From Arenibacter sp040216555 (lineage in GTDB: Bacteria > Bacteroidota > Bacteroidia > Flavobacteriales > Flavobacteriaceae): 64,000 bases of DNA. Each line of letters starts with the position of its first letter. Position 1 is the stretch's first letter. Shown here piece by piece: positions 53,642-63,266 of the stretch. Under the pieces are notes generated by a model, which worked only from the letters and a program-made list of their open reading frames with translations, did not search any database and was not told the DNA's origin. Location: assembly GCA_040216555.1 (NCBI GenBank), contig JAVJOW010000008.1, forward strand, positions 124,001 to 188,000, read 5' to 3'. A program made the translations under genes and the position numbers.

Positions 53642-55267
53642 TTAGTTAATATTAAGTTCATTTACTTCTATACTATCAAGAATAAATTCTTGATTGACCG
53701 TCTCTACCGAAAGCGTCTCGAACGGGGCATTGGGAAAGAAAATTTCCGTCATTACCGTTGACCCTTCATCATAAAATAATTCTATGGAAGTCTTATCCAA
53801 AAGAATGGTTCCAGACAGCTTTTCACTACTGGAAATTCGTTTTGCAATACTTTTCTTATTCGAGAAAGTATCGGAAAAACCTGTTTTACCTGACTTATTG
53901 CGATCGATGAAAAAAGTATTATCGATACCGTTGAATCCAAAGGACAATTCGTCCCCCTCTTTGTTGGAAAGTTTAAAAGTGAAGCTATCCTTTTTTATAT
54001 CTGAAATATTGAAGGTGATTGCAGCGCGTGAAAGATTTACTTTTTCTGAATTTATGAGTTCCAATTCCCCCTCCACTGCAATATTTTCTTTCTTATACTT
54101 TACCCCTTTATAGGCATCAATCTCATCAACGGGATCAAAAGCCAATCTATAGGACTGGGAGTCTTTTATCAATTTTACTTCCCTGGCCACAGTCATGGCA
54201 CTACGCCAAGTTTCCGTGGGCACTTCATTGGCATATTCCCAATTGGACATCCAACCCATATAAAATTTACCGCCATCCTTTGAGGTGATATTGGAAAATG
54301 TAACGCCAGCGTAATTGTCCTTCCCAAAATCTATCCAATGGTTTTGACCCTTGTTTAGGACTGTCTCAAAATCCTTATCCATGGTAAACTTTGTACCGTC
54401 AAAGTCACCAATAAAATATTGTGTAGCACTACCCCCATTTGGACCTCCAGGATTAACACTTACATAGAGGACCCATTTGTTTTCATCAGTACCCTCTACT
54501 GGAATAGGAAATAGATCTGGACATTCCCAAACACCACCATGTGTTCCAATCTCCCTATTCAAGTCTACGCCAAAATCCGACAACAGTTCCCAGCTTTTAA
54601 GGTCCTTTGAACCATAGAACATAACTTTGTCCTGTGCAGCCAAAACCATAACCCATTTCTTATGTTCCTCGTTCCAGGATACTTTGGGATCCCTGAAATC
54701 CCTAATCCCTGGATTTTGTATAACTGGGTTTCCTGAATATTTGGTCCAGGTAAGACCTTCATCCAAGGAATAAGCAATGGCCTGAGACTCAACATCAATT
54801 CTTTTGGCCTTTTCAATATCCATATTATGATATGTAAACATGGCAATTATTGGTACTTGTCCCCCAGTCCCAAAGCCAGAGGTATTTTGCAGATCCACCA
54901 CGGCACTTCCAGAGAAAATATATCCCAAATCATCCGGATATAGTGCAATCGGCTGCTCTTTCCACATTACCATATCGGTACTTATAGCATGCCCCCAATG
55001 CATGGGGCCCCACTTATTACCATCTGGATAATGTTGAAAATATAAGTGATAATACCCGTTGTAATGGAACATCCCATTGGGATCGTTCATCCATCCTACC
55101 TTAGGCGTAAAATGGTAATTTGGACGATATAATTCCTCTTCCGAATCCAAAGTACTCTCCTGCTGAACAATACTGTCCTTGTTCTCCTTCTGCCCTTGTT
55201 CCTTGCATGCGAAAACTATGCATAGGCCTGCAATGGCAACAACTAATTTTAATCTATTTTTTTTCAT
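53642..55267 (-). CDS. GH32 fructan hydrolase lipoprotein (levanase/inulinase type)
   Basis: Retaining beta-fructosidase. Lipoprotein signal ends CIVFAC (Cys21). The five-bladed propeller motifs are all present: WMNDPNG with nucleophile Asp62, FRDPKV with Asp193 stabilising the transition state, and WECPDLF with acid/base Glu248. The C-terminal beta-sandwich (about 400-541) is typical. Length 541 fits exo-acting fructosidases, but endo-levanases look similar, so mode is undecided. It is 53 nt from the porter gene upstream and 13 nt before SusC. Confidence 0.95.
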   Translation of the reverse strand: MKKNRLKLVVAIAGLCIVFACKEQGQKENKDSIVQQESTLDSEEELYRPNYHFTPKVGWMNDPNGMFHYNGYYHLYFQHYPDGNKWGPMHWGHAISTDMVMWKEQPIALYPDDLGYIFSGSAVVDLQNTSGFGTGGQVPIIAMFTYHNMDIEKAKRIDVESQAIAYSLDEGLTWTKYSGNPVIQNPGIRDFRDPKVSWNEEHKKWVMVLAAQDKVMFYGSKDLKSWELLSDFGVDLNREIGTHGGVWECPDLFPIPVEGTDENKWVLYVSVNPGGPNGGSATQYFIGDFDGTKFTMDKDFETVLNKGQNHWIDFGKDNYAGVTFSNITSKDGGKFYMGWMSNWEYANEVPTETWRSAMTVAREVKLIKDSQSYRLAFDPVDEIDAYKGVKYKKENIAVEGELELINSEKVNLSRAAITFNISDIKKDSFTFKLSNKEGDELSFGFNGIDNTFFIDRNKSGKTGFSDTFSNKKSIAKRISSSEKLSGTILLDKTSIELFYDEGSTVMTEIFFPNAPFETLSVETVNQEFILDSIEVNELNIN

Positions 55268-55320
55268 ACTTTCAAAAAATTGGGTTTAAAATTTTAGCTA
55301 CTTATTCTCTATAATTTCCT

Positions 55321-56658
55321 TTACTTATTTGTATCTGGCCCATTGGATTTACTTAAAAATTTACTCAAGGCCTCCAAAGAAACCCCCTTTGTTTCTGGCA
55401 TAATAAAGGCCACAAAGAGCAATTGTAAAAACATCATAAAAGCGAAGAAGGCAAATACTGTTCCTGCTCCAATAGAAGAAAACAACACAGGAATCAAGGA
55501 AGGGATTACCGCTGCCAAGACCCAATGGACAGAACTTCCAAAGGATTGTCCTGAACCTCTTAAATGATTGGGAAAAATTTCGGATATAAACACCCAGATA
55601 ACGGTACCCTGTCCTACGGCATGTGCGGCAATGAAAAGGAACAGGAATATGGCCACGGACATTCCTTCCCAGTCAAAGAAGAAAGCACAGGACACCAAGG
55701 TAAGTGATATGATATATCCAAAGGAACCTATGTACATTAATTGCTTGCGGCCAAGCCTATCGATCAGAAATATACCCAAGAGGGTAAAAAGTAGGTTGAT
55801 GAACCCTATTCCAATACTGCTCAATAAGGCAGTGCTTTCTCCCAGACCTGCCTCTTCCAATATTCTAGGGGCATAGTACAGAAAGGCATTAATACCGGAA
55901 GCTTGATTAAAAAAGGCCATACAAAAGGCAAGTATTAATGGGAAGCGGTATTTCTTCATAAGGATGTTTTCTCCCGGAACCTTATTATCATTTTCCTGAT
56001 TTATTTCCAACATCAATTTTTCAACATCCTGACCAGGATTAATCACTTTAAGTACATTTAGCGCCTCTTGGGTACGAAGCTTGGTCAGAAGCCACCTTGG
56101 ACTCTGTGGAACAGTCAAGACAAATAGGGTATAAATTACAGCAGGAATTGCCTCTACCCCAACCATCCATCGCCAGGCATTTTCACCAATACCACTTAAC
56201 AAGTAGTTGGAAAAAAAGGCGACCAATATTCCGAAGACTATATTAAATTGGTACAAACCCACTAATTTACCCCTGTCCTTGGCCGGGGCTATTTCAGAAA
56301 TATATGCCGGAGCGGCAATAGTGGATGCACCCACTCCCAATCCACCTAAAAATCTAAAAAAGGCAAAGGTAACCGGGTCGTTTGCGAATGCAGAACCCAC
56401 TGCTGAAACGGTATAAAAAATTCCAATCCAGAACAGTGTTTTCTTTCTCCCCAACCTATTGGTAGGTATTCCACCCAATAATGCTCCAACTACAGTTCCC
56501 CACAAAGCCATGGCCATTACTATTGTTCCATGGAAAACATCAGAAGAACCCCATAACATCTGTAATTTCTTGTCCGCCCCAGAAATCACTACCGTATCAA
56601 ATCCAAACAGGAATCCGGCCAGTGCCGCAGTTATTGACCATATCAATATTTTCTTCAT
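55321..56658 (-). CDS. MFS sugar porter (fructose uptake)
   Basis: Inner-membrane sugar:proton symporter with 12 membrane segments. Sugar-porter signatures: GFDTVVISGADK in helix 1, RLGRKKTLFW after helix 2, SPRWLL in the central loop, DRLGRKQLM in the second half, and the C-terminal PETKGVSLEAL. Length 445. First gene of the fructan operon after the regulator, so it most likely carries fructose into the cytoplasm for the fructokinase. Confidence 0.93.
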   Translation of the reverse strand: MKKILIWSITAALAGFLFGFDTVVISGADKKLQMLWGSSDVFHGTIVMAMALWGTVVGALLGGIPTNRLGRKKTLFWIGIFYTVSAVGSAFANDPVTFAFFRFLGGLGVGASTIAAPAYISEIAPAKDRGKLVGLYQFNIVFGILVAFFSNYLLSGIGENAWRWMVGVEAIPAVIYTLFVLTVPQSPRWLLTKLRTQEALNVLKVINPGQDVEKLMLEINQENDNKVPGENILMKKYRFPLILAFCMAFFNQASGINAFLYYAPRILEEAGLGESTALLSSIGIGFINLLFTLLGIFLIDRLGRKQLMYIGSFGYIISLTLVSCAFFFDWEGMSVAIFLFLFIAAHAVGQGTVIWVFISEIFPNHLRGSGQSFGSSVHWVLAAVIPSLIPVLFSSIGAGTVFAFFAFMMFLQLLFVAFIMPETKGVSLEALSKFLSKSNGPDTNK

Positions 56659-56889
56659 ATCACAATTATTAAATATGAAGACTATATTATTACAATTAAA
56701 TTGGGAGTAATTTTAACAATGATACAATATGTTATGATTTAGTTAACATTTCAAGAATAAAACATAACACTCTTATTGTCAGTATTTTAATGAAAATAAT
56801 TTAACATTATGGCAATAAGTCAATTACACTAGTGTTACCCCCGACTACAAAATTGATACATTACAACGGAGCAGATAATACTAAAAGTC

Positions 56890-59634
56890 CTAAAGTGATT
56901 TTTTATAGGCCCCTGGAGTAACCCCAAATTTCCCTTTAAAGGCGGTGGAAAAGTAATTTGGTGAAGAAAAACCGGTAGCATACCCGATTTCAGAAATGGA
57001 ATGATTAGTAGATTCAAGCATCGATTTTGCCTTTTCCAGTCTATAATTTGAAATATAATCGCTAATGCTTATTCCCAACATGGCCTTAACCTTTCTATAC
57101 AATTGTACTCTAGAAATGTTCAGGGCATCGGCCAGATTCTCAACGGAAAAATTGGTATTGTCCAAATTGGCCTTAATTTCTTGATTTAGTTGTCGCACAA
57201 ACACTTGTTCTGGATCTCCAAAGGAATGTACCTGGTCTATTTTATGGATGTTGTTCGTATAGTAATACCTCAATTTTTCCCTATTATAGAGCAACGACTT
57301 TATGGATTGGGTTAAGATGGAGTAATTAAAAGGTTTTGTCAAATAGAGATCCGCACCACATTCCAAGCCTTTTATGAATGATTCCTTGTTGCTTAAAGCC
57401 GTCAGGAGGATTACTGGTATATGTGAGGTTCGCAGATCGTTCTTAAGCATTAGGCAAATTTCAAATCCACTCTTATCAGGCAAATTAACATCGCACAGGA
57501 TAACATCGGGGACATGTTCGAATGCCATCTGGGGTCCATCGGTACCATCGGACAACAACATATCGTATTCCCCGCCCAATTTATTGTTCAGAAATAATGT
57601 TAAATCCCTATTATCCTCAATCAACAATATGGAATATCGTTCCCCACCATCTGGGGCCTCCAATCCGCTTGAGCCATCATCCAAACAAATATCCTCCGAA
57701 AAATTGATCAATGCCGTATCCACTAATTCCGGATCTACCACGATTTGATCCTCATTAAAATGAGTATCCCCTTTAAAAAGGGTAATGATAAACTCTGTTC
57801 CGTGATAGGATTTGACTTCCAATTTACCAAGATGCAATTCTACAAATTGTTTGCTGAGGTGAAGGCCTACGCCCGAGCTATTTTTCCTATTGTTGGAACC
57901 CTTAAAAAAAGGTGTAAACACATACTGCAATTCGTTTTCAGGAATGCCTATACCATTATCCTTAAAATGCACGTTAACCATACTCCCTTCCTTATCATCA
58001 TGTATTTCAATATTGATCTTTCCATTATCCGGTGTAAATTTAAAGGCGTTGGACAGAAGGTTAAAATATACCTTATCCATTAAATTTCGATCAATAAACA
58101 ACTCCAAATCTTCATTATTGGAAACAATATTGAATTTTATTCCTCTTTTTGTAGCCTCCACTTTAAACTCGTTGAATATATTTTTGGAAAATTTAAAAAT
58201 GTTTGTTTTTGAAGCCCTAACATTAAATTTTTGGTCCTCCACCTTTCTAAAATCCAATAAATTATTTATCAATCTAAGCAAACGGTTGGAATTATTTTGA
58301 ATCAGCTCTATTTCAAACCCAGTTTTAAAACCCTTTTCCCTTTGCCAATCCCTTAAGGATTCTATGGAACTCATTATTAATGTGATAGGGGTCTTAAACT
58401 CGTGGGAAAGGCCCGTAAAAAAATTTAGCTTGGCCTCATTACTTTCCTTTACCTCTTTGGCAATTTTCTCAATCTGATTTCTTTGAACCGTAATTTTTCT
58501 ATTGGTGAGCTCCAATTGTCTATTTTTCTTGGCAATCGCCACCTTGGAATATATACTATAAATGGCCAAACCAAGTATAATAAAAGAAAATACCAAAATA
58601 ATCTTTAAAATATTATTTTGGGAATAGTAGAGTTCCTCTTGTCTTTTTACTGCAGCAACCTGCGCCTCCAGAAGGGTTTGCTGTTCGTTTATCTTATTCA
58701 ACTGGTTTTGCATTATTTCTGCATTAAACCTGTCGATTACTGTAGTGCCAAGGATATTATTTATAGGTACCACTTCATTATTCAAGATTTTCAAAGCCGT
58801 TTTTATGGCTTCATCCCCTCCGGTAGGATACAATATAGTGGCGTTCAACACACCCTCCTTCACTAATTGGATGCCTCCGTTGGGTCCGTTTAGTCCATCC
58901 ACACCTATTATTTTAACTTTATCCTCCATGCCCAAATTCCTGGCCACCTCCCAGGCACCCAAGGCCATTCTGTCATTATGGACAAAAACATAGTCCACCG
59001 GCCCAATCTCCTGCAACAGATTCATAAAGCCATCTGTTATGGATTCTTTTTCCCAATCGCCTTCAATGGTTCCCATAAATTTTATGTTCGGGAATTTATC
59101 CACAATCTGATGGAATCCCTGACTCCTTTCCTCTGCAGGCGAAGATCCTTTTAAACCCCTAATTTCCACAACTTTTAAGGAATCGGTTAAATTAGAGACA
59201 ATTATTTTCGCAGCATTACGGCCCACTTCAATGTTATCGGCCCCCACATAGGCGGTATATTTTTGATTGTCTGTTTTTCTGTCCACTACCAGAACAGGGA
59301 TACCTGCCTTCATTGCTTCTTCCACAATGGGAGTTATTGGCTTGGACTGTATTGGGGAGACTATAATAATATCCACACTATCCGCTATAAATGCCTGTAG
59401 CTGCTTAATTTGCTCCTGTACATTGTAATTTGCGTTGGAGATACTTAAAGTAATATTGGGGTATAAGGAAGCCTGCAGCTTCATGGCATTGTTCATGGAT
59501 TGTCTCCATTCGTCGGCCATCATGGCTTGGGAAAACCCAATCCTTATTTCGGCTTCATTATTCCTATTGGAACAAGAGTGGAATATAGGAATAAAAGCCG
59601 CGACAAAAAGAAAAAAGACGCTTTGGAACCTCAT
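56890..59634 (-). CDS. Hybrid two-component system regulator with sugar-binding sensor (fructan locus)
   Basis: One-protein sensor, kinase and DNA-binding regulator. Residues about 28-310 are a LacI/RbsB-type periplasmic binding domain (EIRIGFSQAMMADEWRQSM, DIIIVSPIQSKPITPIV). A membrane helix follows near 345-365 (IILVFSFIILGLAIYSIY), then HisKA with FFTGLSHEFKTPITLIM (His411), HATPase (DKVYFNLLSNAFKFTPDNG, GVGLHLSKQFVELH), a receiver (ILLIEDNRDL, CDVNLPDKSG) and a C-terminal AraC domain (ISEIGYATGFSSPNYFSTAF). The same architecture, including a periplasmic binding protein that senses fructose, is known for BT1754 of Bacteroides thetaiotaomicron, and the neighbours here are a fructan set. 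Length 914. Confidence 0.95.
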   Translation of the reverse strand: MRFQSVFFLFVAAFIPIFHSCSNRNNEAEIRIGFSQAMMADEWRQSMNNAMKLQASLYPNITLSISNANYNVQEQIKQLQAFIADSVDIIIVSPIQSKPITPIVEEAMKAGIPVLVVDRKTDNQKYTAYVGADNIEVGRNAAKIIVSNLTDSLKVVEIRGLKGSSPAEERSQGFHQIVDKFPNIKFMGTIEGDWEKESITDGFMNLLQEIGPVDYVFVHNDRMALGAWEVARNLGMEDKVKIIGVDGLNGPNGGIQLVKEGVLNATILYPTGGDEAIKTALKILNNEVVPINNILGTTVIDRFNAEIMQNQLNKINEQQTLLEAQVAAVKRQEELYYSQNNILKIILVFSFIILGLAIYSIYSKVAIAKKNRQLELTNRKITVQRNQIEKIAKEVKESNEAKLNFFTGLSHEFKTPITLIMSSIESLRDWQREKGFKTGFEIELIQNNSNRLLRLINNLLDFRKVEDQKFNVRASKTNIFKFSKNIFNEFKVEATKRGIKFNIVSNNEDLELFIDRNLMDKVYFNLLSNAFKFTPDNGKINIEIHDDKEGSMVNVHFKDNGIGIPENELQYVFTPFFKGSNNRKNSSGVGLHLSKQFVELHLGKLEVKSYHGTEFIITLFKGDTHFNEDQIVVDPELVDTALINFSEDICLDDGSSGLEAPDGGERYSILLIEDNRDLTLFLNNKLGGEYDMLLSDGTDGPQMAFEHVPDVILCDVNLPDKSGFEICLMLKNDLRTSHIPVILLTALSNKESFIKGLECGADLYLTKPFNYSILTQSIKSLLYNREKLRYYYTNNIHKIDQVHSFGDPEQVFVRQLNQEIKANLDNTNFSVENLADALNISRVQLYRKVKAMLGISISDYISNYRLEKAKSMLESTNHSISEIGYATGFSSPNYFSTAFKGKFGVTPGAYKKSL

Positions 59635-60026
59635 TAAATGTTGGGTTAAAATGTAAACTTAATGAAATTGGAAACAATCATGTAAATTCTTCAATTAAAT
59701 TCTAGTGATTAGCTCAGGAGAAAGAGAACATTATAATTATGATTTAGGATTTAATCCATTCCTATACTGCATTTGTAGCCTTGTCTAAAATTCAGATAGG
59801 TCCTTTATCTCCAGTGTAACCGGAATGAATTAATACAACTGGGGTTGAAGACTTTAAGATTAGGTATCACTATTTTGCATTCAAAACAGTGCAATTGGTA
59901 TCAATAACTATAAAAGTAATTTTAAATCCAATAACTATGTATGTTTTTTTACAATAATTCTAATAACAATTCATAAAAAAAAGTAACAATACCCCCGTTT
60001 ATAAAAGGTTTCGTGTTGTTATAGCA

Positions 60027-60281
60027 GAAGGATTACCTACGATGCTCCCTCATTATCAACGCTGCAAATTAAAAGGCATTACCGAAGATGCCTATATTGA
60101 ATAGAATTTTATCATTTATACCATCCACCATTCCTGGGCCACGATTGCCAAATTCATGGGCATCCCTACAGAGGTTATCAGCGAAGGATTGGGCCACAAC
60201 TCCTAAAAAACAACTCAGATCTACCTAAAGAGTTTTACCAACCAGGTTTTGGATGAGGCGAATGAGATGGTGGTTTCTTAA
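60027..60281 (+). pseudogene. Broken C-terminal end of a tyrosine recombinase/integrase
   Basis: One frame reads EGLPTMLPHYQRCKLKGITE, continues through YTIHHSWATIAKFMGIPTEV and EGLGHNS, and ends KTTQIYLKSFTNQVLDEANE. This is the C-terminal domain of Bacteroidetes phage/ICE-type integrases: box II (normally YTIRHSWAT) followed by LGH and the nucleophile tyrosine in IYLKSF. It is dead: in-frame stops at 60102 (TAG) and 60204 (TAA), catalytic Arg of box II replaced by His, and no N-terminal part upstream. The remaining 59,635-60,714 gap is AT-rich, without another gene. Confidence 0.75.
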
Positions 60282-60665
60282 GTCTATATCTTCTTTGGTA
60301 CGATTTCAAGGACAATCACTGTATAGCTAAACAATGGCTAGTATAGATGAGCCTAACTTTCATACTGAAATAATTTATGATAATTCCGTAACAGGTTACA
60401 GAATAAAATTTATTAAATGCTACAAAATATTAGACATTATGGGTGGCAGTGACATTTTTTAAGAAAACAAGAATATTAATGATAATAAATTATTTTATTA
60501 ATATGCTATATTAATACAGTTTGTCTACATTCTTAAATACTCTCCCATATTCTCTTTATAATGCTTTAAATTCATCTTTGTACAGGGTTGGAGTCATTAA
60601 ATACTTAGAGCTGTTCTAGGAATTTAAGAGTAAGTATAATCTTAATTAATAAAAAAATTTATTAA

Positions 60666-60697
60666 TTGGTAAAATGAAATTCTAAATTTTATATTTT
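60666..60697 (+). promoter_or_regulatory. Possible promoter of the ROK gene
   Basis: TTG at 60666-60668 and TATATTTT at 60690-60697 (one mismatch from TAnnTTTG) are 21 nt apart, near the -33/-7 arrangement of Bacteroidetes. The start codon follows 17 nt later. Confidence 0.35.
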
Positions 60698-60714
60698 AGC
60701 CAAAATATCTCTAT

Positions 60715-61947
60715 ATGAACAGGCACCTAAATACTAGTTCCATTCTCCTTCTCGACTCCACGGATACAGGTAACAAAGGGCGTCAGCAGAAACAATTGAG
60801 CAGAATTATTAAGTTTCTTTCGAAGAATAAAGATGCCGTGACAATTCCTGAATTGGCCAATGAGGTAAATATCAGCGTTCCTACCGCAACAAATTATATT
60901 GAAGAACTTTTGCACTCTAAATGGGTAATGGAAGGTGGGTTCAAGGAGACTGGAAGTGGCCGGAAACCTATTTTATATTCTCTCAATAAGGATAAATTGT
61001 ATACTGTTGGGCTAAGGATCGATTTGTCCAAATTGCAATTAGTCATCTCCCGGATAGACTTTTCATTAGTATATGAGGTTATTGAAGACGATTTTATTGT
61101 TGAAAATACCCCATCATGCTTAGAACATGTAGTGCAGTTTGTGGAAAGGACGATAAAGGATGCAGGTGTAGATCGCTCTAAAATAGCCGGGATCGGAATA
61201 GGGATTACTGGGCGAGTTAATAGTAAGACTGGGGAATCTTTTAGCTACTTTAATTTTATGGAAGTTCCTTTGAAACAGTATTTGAAGGATGCTTTAAAAC
61301 TTGAGGTACTTGTTGGCAATGATACCCGTACAGCCGGTTTTTCGGAACTAGCTCAAGATAAGGAAAAGGGCAAACGCAATTCATTGTTTGTAAATGTTAG
61401 TCAGGGTTTGGGTATGAGCATGATGTTCAATGGAAAAGTGATATCTGGTGAAACTGGTTTTGCGGGTGAATTTGGCCATATGCAATTTGGTAGGAAAGAA
61501 CGATTGTGCGTTTGTGGTAAGCGAGGATGTTTGGGCACCGAGGTTTCTGGTTATGGCTTGCTCCAAGATTTAATCGAGGCTATTGAATCAAAGGAAAGCT
61601 CTATATTTTTCGAGAATTCCAAAATTGAAGAATATCATTACAAAGATGTGTTTAAAGCTGCCAACCAAGGAGATGTCCTGTCCATTACGTTGTTACAGCG
61701 AATTGGAGTATTGCTAGGGGAGGCTCTGGGCAATCTGATCAATTTATTGAATCCAGGAGTTATTGTAATCGGGGGAGAGTTTTTAATAGTTAAAGAGATT
61801 TTCATTGATGCTGTAAACATAGGTTTAAAGAAAACTGCATTGGTCAATCCGTTAAAGCAGTGCACAATAGTTTCCTCCGTTCTGGGAACGGAAGCCTTTG
61901 CCAAAGGAGCAGCTGCGATGGTTTTAAAGCATCACGATTTGGTCTAG
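60715..61947 (+). CDS. ROK-family transcriptional regulator (NagC/XylR type)
   Basis: Repressor with a sugar-kinase-like ligand domain. The N-terminal winged helix is seen in AVTIPELANEVNISVPTATNYIEELL. The ROK domain begins near residue 95 (KLYTVGLRIDLSKLQLVISR), with GIGIGITGRVN, the phosphate-loop-like GLGMSMMFNGKV, the zinc segment EFGHMQFGRKERLCVCGKRG continuing to CLGTE, and NPGVIVIGGEF. Length 410 is typical. It precedes a GHL10-type glycosidase and a sodium:solute symporter on the same strand, which it probably controls; the ligand is likely a sugar or aminosugar. Confidence 0.92.
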   Translation: MNRHLNTSSILLLDSTDTGNKGRQQKQLSRIIKFLSKNKDAVTIPELANEVNISVPTATNYIEELLHSKWVMEGGFKETGSGRKPILYSLNKDKLYTVGLRIDLSKLQLVISRIDFSLVYEVIEDDFIVENTPSCLEHVVQFVERTIKDAGVDRSKIAGIGIGITGRVNSKTGESFSYFNFMEVPLKQYLKDALKLEVLVGNDTRTAGFSELAQDKEKGKRNSLFVNVSQGLGMSMMFNGKVISGETGFAGEFGHMQFGRKERLCVCGKRGCLGTEVSGYGLLQDLIEAIESKESSIFFENSKIEEYHYKDVFKAANQGDVLSITLLQRIGVLLGEALGNLINLLNPGVIVIGGEFLIVKEIFIDAVNIGLKKTALVNPLKQCTIVSSVLGTEAFAKGAAAMVLKHHDLV

Positions 61948-62093
61948 AGGGATTTTGGCATTTACATAAAAATGAATCAGAGTTTTTAGGAAAACATAAT
62001 TGGTCCCCAACAAAAGTCATCATTGGTGGACACTAATTTTATGAGCGGAGTACAGTTAAAACGTACACAATAGCAGTTGGTAAAAATAAACAC

Positions 62094-63260
62094 ATGAAAC
62101 ACGCAGTATTCATAGCCTTAAGCATTATTTTCCAATTAATCTTGGGATGTAGCGAGAAAAAGACTATTTCGAAAGACATACCCTCTTCATCACAGTTTCC
62201 ATTGGGGTATAATGAACCCGTAAAAGGTGTTTGGTTAACCAATGTAGCGAGCGATGCGCTCTATACAAAAGAAAATATTAAAAAGGCCGTTTTAAGCTGT
62301 AAAGATTTGGGCATCAATACCATTTTTGTGGTGACTTGGAACAAAGCTCAAACTATGTACAGAAGCGCCATTATGAAGGATTTTACAGGAGTAGAAATCG
62401 ACCCCATTTTAGACCCTGATAATAATGGCAGAGACCCCTTGCAAGAACTTATAGATCTGGCACATGCCAATAATATAAAAGTATTTGCTTGGTTTGAATT
62501 TGGATTTGCTTCATCATATAATGAAAACGGAGGTACTTTGATTAAACTGAAACCAGAATGGGCTTCCTTAACTTCTGATGGTTTAATAAGTACCAAAAAT
62601 AATTTTGATTGGCTGAATGCTTTGGATCCCGAAGTACAGGCGTTTATATCGTCCTTGGTTCTGGAAGTGGTTAAGAATTATGATGTTGATGGCATCCAAG
62701 GTGATGATAGACTGCCCGCCATGCCTTCTTCAGGAGGCTATAATCCCAAAACAATCAATTGGTATAAAGCAGAACATGGGGGAACACCTCCACCTGAAAA
62801 TTACAAAGATTTTGAATGGGTCAACTGGCGCTCGCAAAAACTAAACAATTATTTAAAACAGCTTTACGAAGATATTAAGGCCGTAAAACCCGAATGTATC
62901 GTATCCATGGCACCGAGTGTCTTTCCGTGGAGTAAAGAGGAATATTTGCAGGATTGGCCAACATGGATAAATTTTGGCTATGTAGATATGATATGTCCAC
63001 AGATATACCGCAAAGATTCGTTGAGCTACCAAAGAACGTTAAAGCAAACCTTGTCTTATATCACCCCTGAAAAAAGGCATTTATTCTTTCCAGGGATACT
63101 CATACAAGTAAATGACCAAAGACCATCAAACGACTTGTTTAGTTTTATGCTTAAAACAAATAGGGACGCTGGAATAAACGGTGAAGTATATTTTTTCTAT
63201 GAAGGATTAAGTGCTTTTGAAAACGAAATTAAGACATTTTATAAACCAACCGAAAACTAA
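62094..63260 (+). CDS. GHL10/family 10-like glycoside hydrolase lipoprotein
   Basis: Lipoprotein (FQLILGC, Cys19) with the glycosyl-hydrolase-like 10 barrel. KGVWLTNVASDALYTKENI is the N-terminal strand and loop typical of this group, followed by GINTIFVVTWNKAQTMY, IDLAHANNIKVFAWFEFGF, NYDVDGIQGDDRL with acidic residues at the barrel end, and IVSMAPSVFPWSKEEYLQDW. Enzymes of this type are poorly characterised; activity on cell-wall or surface glycans has been proposed. Length 388. It is 147 nt after the ROK gene and 6 nt before the symporter, so it forms an operon with the latter. Confidence 0.85.
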   Translation: MKHAVFIALSIIFQLILGCSEKKTISKDIPSSSQFPLGYNEPVKGVWLTNVASDALYTKENIKKAVLSCKDLGINTIFVVTWNKAQTMYRSAIMKDFTGVEIDPILDPDNNGRDPLQELIDLAHANNIKVFAWFEFGFASSYNENGGTLIKLKPEWASLTSDGLISTKNNFDWLNALDPEVQAFISSLVLEVVKNYDVDGIQGDDRLPAMPSSGGYNPKTINWYKAEHGGTPPPENYKDFEWVNWRSQKLNNYLKQLYEDIKAVKPECIVSMAPSVFPWSKEEYLQDWPTWINFGYVDMICPQIYRKDSLSYQRTLKQTLSYITPEKRHLFFPGILIQVNDQRPSNDLFSFMLKTNRDAGINGEVYFFYEGLSAFENEIKTFYKPTEN

Positions 63261-63266
63261 AACACT

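Noticed and set aside
60585..60600. Additional RCAG site near the ROK gene (GTACAGGG)
   Set aside because: Only one of three CAG repeats is present and no -7 box lies at the fixed distance.
62050..62066. GTAC...GTAC motif as ROK operator before the GHL10-like gene
   Set aside because: Only the outer four bases are symmetric and no second copy was found near the ROK promoter.
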